This document shows positions 59,154-64,000 of a DNA stretch of 64,000 nucleotides, piece after piece (the first letter of the stretch is position 1; each line of letters opens with the position of its first letter). The stretch covers positions 2,108,001 through 2,172,000 of the forward strand of contig JAWZSP010000001.1 in the NCBI GenBank assembly GCA_034401135.1, read 5' to 3'. Source of the DNA: Volutella citrinella (Eukaryota > Ascomycota > Sordariomycetes > Hypocreales > Nectriaceae). The position numbers were made by a program, and so were the translations under genes. The notes beneath the pieces were generated by a model. The model made no database searches. It was not told the origin of the DNA and saw only the letters and a program-made list of their open reading frames with translations.

Positions 59154-59851
59154 TTACGGATACAGAGTACGGGGACTCCGTTTGGGATCAGCAATCTGCC
59201 CCGTTGCCAGGGTGTCCCGACATCGACAGACCGTGGCAGGGGAGCATCGGACCAGAGCAGACATGGATCTCGCTGGCGCAGAGTAATGATACTCACAAAT
59301 ATGGTGACCAGGAAGGCGACCAACCCAAACAGCGAGTAGCACCAACTTCGCGCGCGTAACGATAACCTCCATTGCTTAGAGGCTCGACGACGGACAACGT
59401 GATGGCGACGCCAGTGATTGACTTGCGCCGTAGCAGGCTGGAGTACTTGAATCACTGGCTCCCAATCCGGTGGTTGAGGCTTGAAGTGAGCGGCAGGGGC
59501 ATTGAGTTTGTTTTGTAGCTTTTTTTTGCCTGTGATTTCTATTGTTGAGTTGAGTGATGCATCTCCATTTGCCCGTTGCTGTAGGGTAGTTACCGACCAC
59601 GCTCACTCCCAACTGCAGCTTCTCGGCTCTGATCCGATGCGCGTCGCGGTTTGTCCAGCCGTGTTTGAAACGATGTCTTTGCGGGAATAATGATAGAACT
59701 ACTCTATGCGGACGTGGAGGTTGTTCCCTTGCGTACCATGCAAGATGGAAAGGACATGATCAAGGCTCACCGGAAGTTGGAGAGCAGAACGAGGAATCGA
59801 TTGCGCCTTGATAGGCACGCGACTCTCGGCCAGGGTCTGTGGTGCTCGCAT
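59154..59851 (-). CDS. Small single-pass membrane protein, 141 residues, four short exons
   Basis: Assembled by eye from four exons, right to left: 59851-59771, 59676-59607, 59529-59297, 59195-59154. Lengths 81+70+233+42=426, exactly 142 codons, and every junction has matching phase with GTGAGC, GTGAGC and GTGAGT donors and AAG, CAG and CAG acceptors. The protein starts MRAPQTLAESRVPIKAQSIP and continues TSFQTRLDKPRRASDQSREA and KKKLQNKLNAPAAHFKPQPP, then DWEPVIQVLQPATAQVNHWR. A very basic stretch (RRHHVVRRRASKQWRLSLRA) leads into one membrane helix, CYSLFGLVAFLVTIFIA, and the tail DPKRSPRTLYP. The basic side probably faces the cytosol. Family not recognised. The internal consistency argues for a real gene. 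Confidence 0.6.
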
Positions 59852-61967
59852 TCCGGTGGCTTGTAAAATCGGCTTGACGTCAACTCAGACACCGATTGAG
59901 TCCCACCAGGATCGCACGAGGTGGCGGGGCTGCGTTACGTGTGTCCGTTCGACGCAAGAGGACAGAACAACGGGCAATTGGGGTTGAAACACACATTCGA
60001 AGAGCCGAGGCAGACATGCCTTGCATGCGAAACCAGTACGCCGTACCTGCTTATGCAACAAGCAGAAACAGGAACAGAACGCTGATCGACGCAGGCCCAG
60101 TGTCAGCACGGCATCTTCGGAGCACGACCGCCGGCCATCATATGGCAAAGGCACCGGTCGCTTGGTTGAGCGATGGGTACCGTGGGCGTCGTAAGTCACT
60201 GGCCATACGTTTCTAGTCTGGAGGGGCCACGAGATGGACGCAGGGAGCTTGGCCAGCAGTGAGTTGTCAGAAACTGTGGCGCGGCTAAGGGCCCGAGGGA
60301 TGGCTTTGATGGAGACGAGCCCGAGGCTAAACTTCCTATCTTCTAGCCTATGCATTGACCTGCCTTAGAGAACAGGCTAGGGCAATGCCATTGCCCGGTG
60401 TGGCACGTCAAGCCATTGATTGATACTGACAGCCAAGGGAGGCAGTTCTTGTCATGCCCAGCAGCCCAGCTTCCCAGCAATGCCACGGCAGACACTGTAT
60501 CCAGCCTAGCCCCGATAACATCGTCCTAGGCCAGAGGGTCAGTTGCGCTTTCTCGCGGCTATTTTGCCTCGACACAAAGCAGAGTCAACAGTTGTCGCCT
60601 GTAGGTTGCCACGGACAGCCACCGTGTGTTTACCAACACCACCAAACAAGTATCCGGCCATCCGCGCGTGCGAGACAAGTGTCTCGGTGTCTCAGGCTCT
60701 CCGCTCCACCTCTGCTGAGCCAGTCTCTGTGCCGCAGGCATACCAGCAAGGAGGACCGTAGTGTGCCTGCAGGCCCCGTGGCTGGGTCGAGAAGAAAACC
60801 GATTTTTCATACCGGGCGGGGCGCGGAGCCACCGATTCAGCGCCGCTTGTCAGGCTTCACCAAATCGATTGACCTGGTCGTGGCCGTGTTAATGTGAAGG
60901 ATGGGCATTTCTTCTCAACCATCTATCAGCCCAACAGTGGCGATGGCTCAACGGCAACACGTCGACCAACCACAGTGGCAGAAAGCCAGCCATGTCCAAG
61001 CAATAGGTCTCGGGCGGACCACGGACGTTCCCACTCTCAAGAATCTGCTTGCCACTCTGTCGCGGATCGAGCGATGGTGGAGGGGGGGACGGAGCCCAGC
61101 CCTTGCGTAGATCGTGGCTGCTGCTCCTGCATTAGCTAATGCTCCATTCGTTGCATTTGTCTTGACCTTGGGCTATGGATCCGATCAACTGGGAACTTGT
61201 GGCAACGCCCTCACGGGGAACTCGCCACTGGGCTGGTAAGAACGCTGAAGGGTCTCGATGTACGAGGACCTGCTCGAGTTCCTCGTCTTGGCACCATCTT
61301 GGCTTCTCTCAGCCAGCTTGGAAAGTACAGAGAACATGCCACAACGGCCTAGACTGCATGGCTCAGGTGGTACGAGCCAGTAGCATCTATCTCATGGCCT
61401 TTTCACCTAGAGGCGTGTCGTGTTGCTGGGACGATGCAGCACTTCGTGACTCGAAGCCTGGCTTCATAAGCACTTGCCGACGTATCAGTCAACTAAACCA
61501 GCGGATTCTCCTCCGTACCGTTGGCTCGTTTTCAGCATGCAGAGGCGCGGCTGTCCCCTTACCAAGCTCGGCGGTTGGCTCCAAGCATAGTCTGTCACAG
61601 ACACATCATCGTTTCCAGAGGGATTTCATCGATTGGGGTATGATGCAAGGGATCGTAGGCGCGTTGCATGCCATGGCTCGGGGCTTCAACCGATGGCAAA
61701 GCTGAGCATGCCTGCAGACTCTGGCTTGAGGGAGGGGACCCGAGGGTAGGGCTAGAGCAGGTCCCCCCTCCCGTGCAGGAATGCCCCTCTAGCCGAAGGG
61801 ACGATTCCATCAATGGCCACACACATGCAAGACTTTTGTTTGTGTGTGAAGGACCCACGCGATTGTCTCACGACAACGAGAACCGACTTCTCTGTACGCA
61901 CACTATTAGTATATCATGCCGTCCAATATCCCTCGCGCGCCCCCCGGCCACCTTTCACGATCTTGAC
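59852..61967. other. Intergenic, 2.1 kb
   Basis: Promoter of the small membrane-protein gene (-) and leader of the proline-rich gene (+). Several open frames (60454-60897, 61175-61705) lack motifs, and I could not build a spliced gene from them. The frame of the next gene is open back to 61668, so its start could be earlier. Confidence 0.45.
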
Positions 61968-63212
61968 ATGCCAAACCGCTGTCCCGCTGTGGCCATGGGC
62001 AATATGGACCCAACAAGCAGGCTCGCCGACCTCAAGCTCGTTTCCAAACACTACCCTGTCACAAATTTCTCGTACCCTCAAACCGAACGCCAAGGGGAGC
62101 AGGATAAACGCCCTTACTCTGGCTCTGGCCGATCATCCTTGGGCTCCGAGGTCTCGGCGCCGGGACTCATCGACGACCAAACGGATTCAGAGGTCTCAGT
62201 CGACGACGATTATCAGTATCACGCTCATGCCGCGGAGCTGTGGGATAGCTTCTGGAAAGGAGGACGAGGAGTCATGGAGGGAAAGGAAAACCAAACGAAC
62301 CACCACCCCCGCAAGCAGTATCCGGCATTGATACCGTCTCCCCAGCATAGACGCAAGAAGCCACTCGAGGAGCGCCGAGGGCCCCTTACCACCGCCTGGC
62401 CCGCGCCTGGCCGTCTGGCGCCAAGGAACCGCAAGCCTGCTGCTACGTACTCGCCATTTCCAAAGCCGCTTCCTCTCCCTCCCAGGAGCACATCGCTGGC
62501 TCCGTCATGGGAATGCTCTCGGTCGAAGCAGAGGCCTCAGCTGCCAAAGCTGCCAACTCCAGCAGAGGAAGAGGCTCGTATCCGCGCCTTTAAGCCACCC
62601 CCTCCGCCCGTCTTTCTTCCTGAGGAAGTGCAACCACAGACACAAACACAGACACAGACACAGACACAGCCCAGCTCCCAGCAAGCTCCCTCAGTAGTGG
62701 TGGAGACAATTGTGCTGCCACCACCGTCAAATCGTCTCCAGTGGGAAGTGGACATGCCGCCCTTGCCACCGCCGAAGGACCACCGGCCAACTGCCTCTCT
62801 TGAACTGCGACCGTCGCCCCAGATGACACAAAAGCCTTCGCTGTACTCCAAAGTTAGCCGTTCTGCCACCTACCTTCCGCTGCCAGGGTCGAACCCGATT
62901 GGTAGCACTACTGTGCCGCCCAAGAAGTCTGTACCATGTCTTCGGCCATCGCCGCCAGAACCCGAGCCGCAGTCTTTCTTTGAGGATGACGACTCAGATA
63001 CTGACACACCTTCGCCTCGGAGGTCGTTCTTCCGATTCCATAGGCGGTCTGGTAGCGATGGGCGGCGCTCAAGGAAAGGCACAGAAGATGGCCATGGGCG
63101 AAGACGAACCAACGCAAGCACGGCACCGTCTTCGCCCACACGAGACGCCGTGGATCGCAAACGACCACGCAGTGATGTCTTGGGGCGGATGCTCGGGCGG
63201 CGAAAAAATTGA
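61968..63212 (+). CDS. Proline-rich disordered protein, function unknown
   Basis: Single exon, 414 residues from the ATG at 61968 (MPNRCPAVAMGNMDPTSRLA); the ATG at 61995 (MGNMDPTSRLADLKLVSKHY) is equally possible. A short ordered-looking part, YQYHAHAAELWDSFWKGG, lies near residue 85. The rest is low complexity: PxxP motifs (PFPKPLPLPPRSTS, PPPPPVFLPEE), a (TQ)n run encoded by a cagaca repeat, acidic FFEDDDSDTDTPSPRRSFF, and a basic C-terminus RPRSDVLGRMLGRRKN. SH3-binding or kinase-site roles would fit but are inference. No known family. Confidence 0.7.
   Translation: MPNRCPAVAMGNMDPTSRLADLKLVSKHYPVTNFSYPQTERQGEQDKRPYSGSGRSSLGSEVSAPGLIDDQTDSEVSVDDDYQYHAHAAELWDSFWKGGRGVMEGKENQTNHHPRKQYPALIPSPQHRRKKPLEERRGPLTTAWPAPGRLAPRNRKPAATYSPFPKPLPLPPRSTSLAPSWECSRSKQRPQLPKLPTPAEEEARIRAFKPPPPPVFLPEEVQPQTQTQTQTQTQPSSQQAPSVVVETIVLPPPSNRLQWEVDMPPLPPPKDHRPTASLELRPSPQMTQKPSLYSKVSRSATYLPLPGSNPIGSTTVPPKKSVPCLRPSPPEPEPQSFFEDDDSDTDTPSPRRSFFRFHRRSGSDGRRSRKGTEDGHGRRRTNASTAPSSPTRDAVDRKRPRSDVLGRMLGRRKN
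62638..62668 (+). repeat. (CAGACA)n coding microsatellite
   Basis: Five near-identical 6-base units (cagacacaaacacagacaca and on) encode alternating Thr-Gln in the proline-rich protein. Confidence 0.85.
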
Positions 63213-64000
63213 CAATTCAAAATCCTACTCCTGACGAATTACACTCTCCTAACACTACGCGAAAACGGCAATCCGGTGCTCTTCTTTATTTTGTCGCCAC
63301 CTACTATTCTTATTTCACCTAATGTTTCACAAAACTCACGACTTCGTCTGCAGCAAGGCATTGCCAAGTTGCCCCCAGCACGGAACAAGCATACGAAACA
63401 CAGACGTCGTGTCGCCGACACACCGGCGACTTCAGAGAGGGAAGCTACATGTTCACACGATACTGCGACACAACCGCACGCCATGAAGATTAAGAGGAAT
63501 AATTCGGGGAGGCTGGATGAGGCGACTACTGAGAGGTACATGGAGTCGGAACCCGTGGGCCGTGAGGAGAGGGGCTTCTTGGCCCGGTGGGGACGCTTTG
63601 TTGCTGGGTTCTGGATGTACTCGCATGACTCGGGAGGGAGGATACCAACGATGACACGATGAGATCTGACGGGCAGGTATGAGAGATGATGATGGCATGG
63701 ATGATGGTTGAAGACTTGTGTACTACGACTATGAGACAAATTTACTATGTTTACGATGATCGGTGTCTGTGGCCAACGAGCCGATGGCTTGAGGATGGAT
63801 TGAAGCTGAACTCGCGCATCTACTAATTTATCTGGTGCTGTAACCATTGAAGTCACAGGATACCTGTTGCCTGGCAACTTCCCTCCAACTTCTACGTTGC
63901 CATAGGTTTGCACATTGCGAACGCGTGCCATCAACTTTTGAACACACCAACCACGTGGATTATGTGCTTGGTCGTCATTGAGCGCCACAGGCTACATACA
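63213..64000. other. Right end of window, mostly unassigned
   Basis: 3' flank of the proline-rich gene plus the weak small frame above. Open frames exist on both strands, but none shows a recognisable domain. Confidence 0.4.
63483..63662 (+). CDS. Possible small ORF or terminal exon, 59 residues
   Basis: Starts MKIKRNNSGRLDEATTERYM and ends FLARWGRFVAGFWMYSHDSG followed by GRIPTMTR. The composition looks protein-like, with a short aromatic/hydrophobic patch. The same frame is open upstream to 63276, and a TCTGCAG acceptor at 63346-63352 would make it a last exon. The minus strand carries a longer uninterrupted frame (63239-63988) over the same DNA, so strand is uncertain. Confidence 0.3.
   Translation: MKIKRNNSGRLDEATTERYMESEPVGREERGFLARWGRFVAGFWMYSHDSGGRIPTMTR

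Overview
The window is nuclear DNA of a filamentous ascomycete. Genes are dense (about one per 3 kb) and broken by short introns, mostly 45-80 nt with GTNNGN donors and YAG or AAG acceptors. The proteins look like Pezizomycotina throughout, and several resemble Sordariomycetes. My best guess is Hypocreales, from overall protein resemblance only; no species is claimed. I found no rRNA, tRNA, CRISPR array, prophage or intact transposon. Splice sites were placed by eye, and each model was checked by requiring the summed exon length to be divisible by three with matching phases.

Layout. 0-5.3 kb: the 3' part of a PA/TM/RING-H2 ubiquitin ligase, aspartate-semialdehyde dehydrogenase (HOM2), and a PQ-loop vacuolar amino-acid transporter. 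6.5-14 kb: a secreted S1/P1 nuclease, a secreted protein with long Gly-Asn/Gly-Gln repeats, the 60S-assembly factor IPI1, and a roadblock/LC7 protein divergent from IPI1. 16.9-22.2 kb: an 1154-residue protein of unknown function and the ER protein Asterix (UPF0139). 22.5-29.8 kb: a possible co-regulated group of an SDR, a divergent Zn2Cys6 factor, a 54-residue secreted peptide and a TRI12-type MFS transporter. 31.7-42.1 kb: a Ded1/Vasa-like DEAD-box helicase with a GW/WG tail, a membrane-anchored aldehyde dehydrogenase (MSC7 type), and a Dnf1/2-type P4-ATPase. 47-55.8 kb: a protein with PIP-box-like motifs near both ends, V-ATPase subunit E (VMA4), a NIPA-type transporter, and a Gln-rich coiled-coil protein. 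59-63.7 kb: a four-exon 141-residue membrane protein that I assembled from short exons, a proline-rich disordered protein, and a weak small reading frame.

Two long stretches, 42.1-47.1 kb and 55.8-62 kb, are nearly gene-free. The second contains the small membrane-protein gene and a strong G-quadruplex candidate. The first is rich in short TACCTTA/TAGGTA-type words.

Most genes are housekeeping: amino-acid synthesis, ribosome assembly, vacuolar acidification and transport, lipid asymmetry. The accessory interest lies in the SDR-regulator-peptide-transporter group, the repeat-bearing secreted protein, the GW-tailed helicase and the unrecognised small genes.
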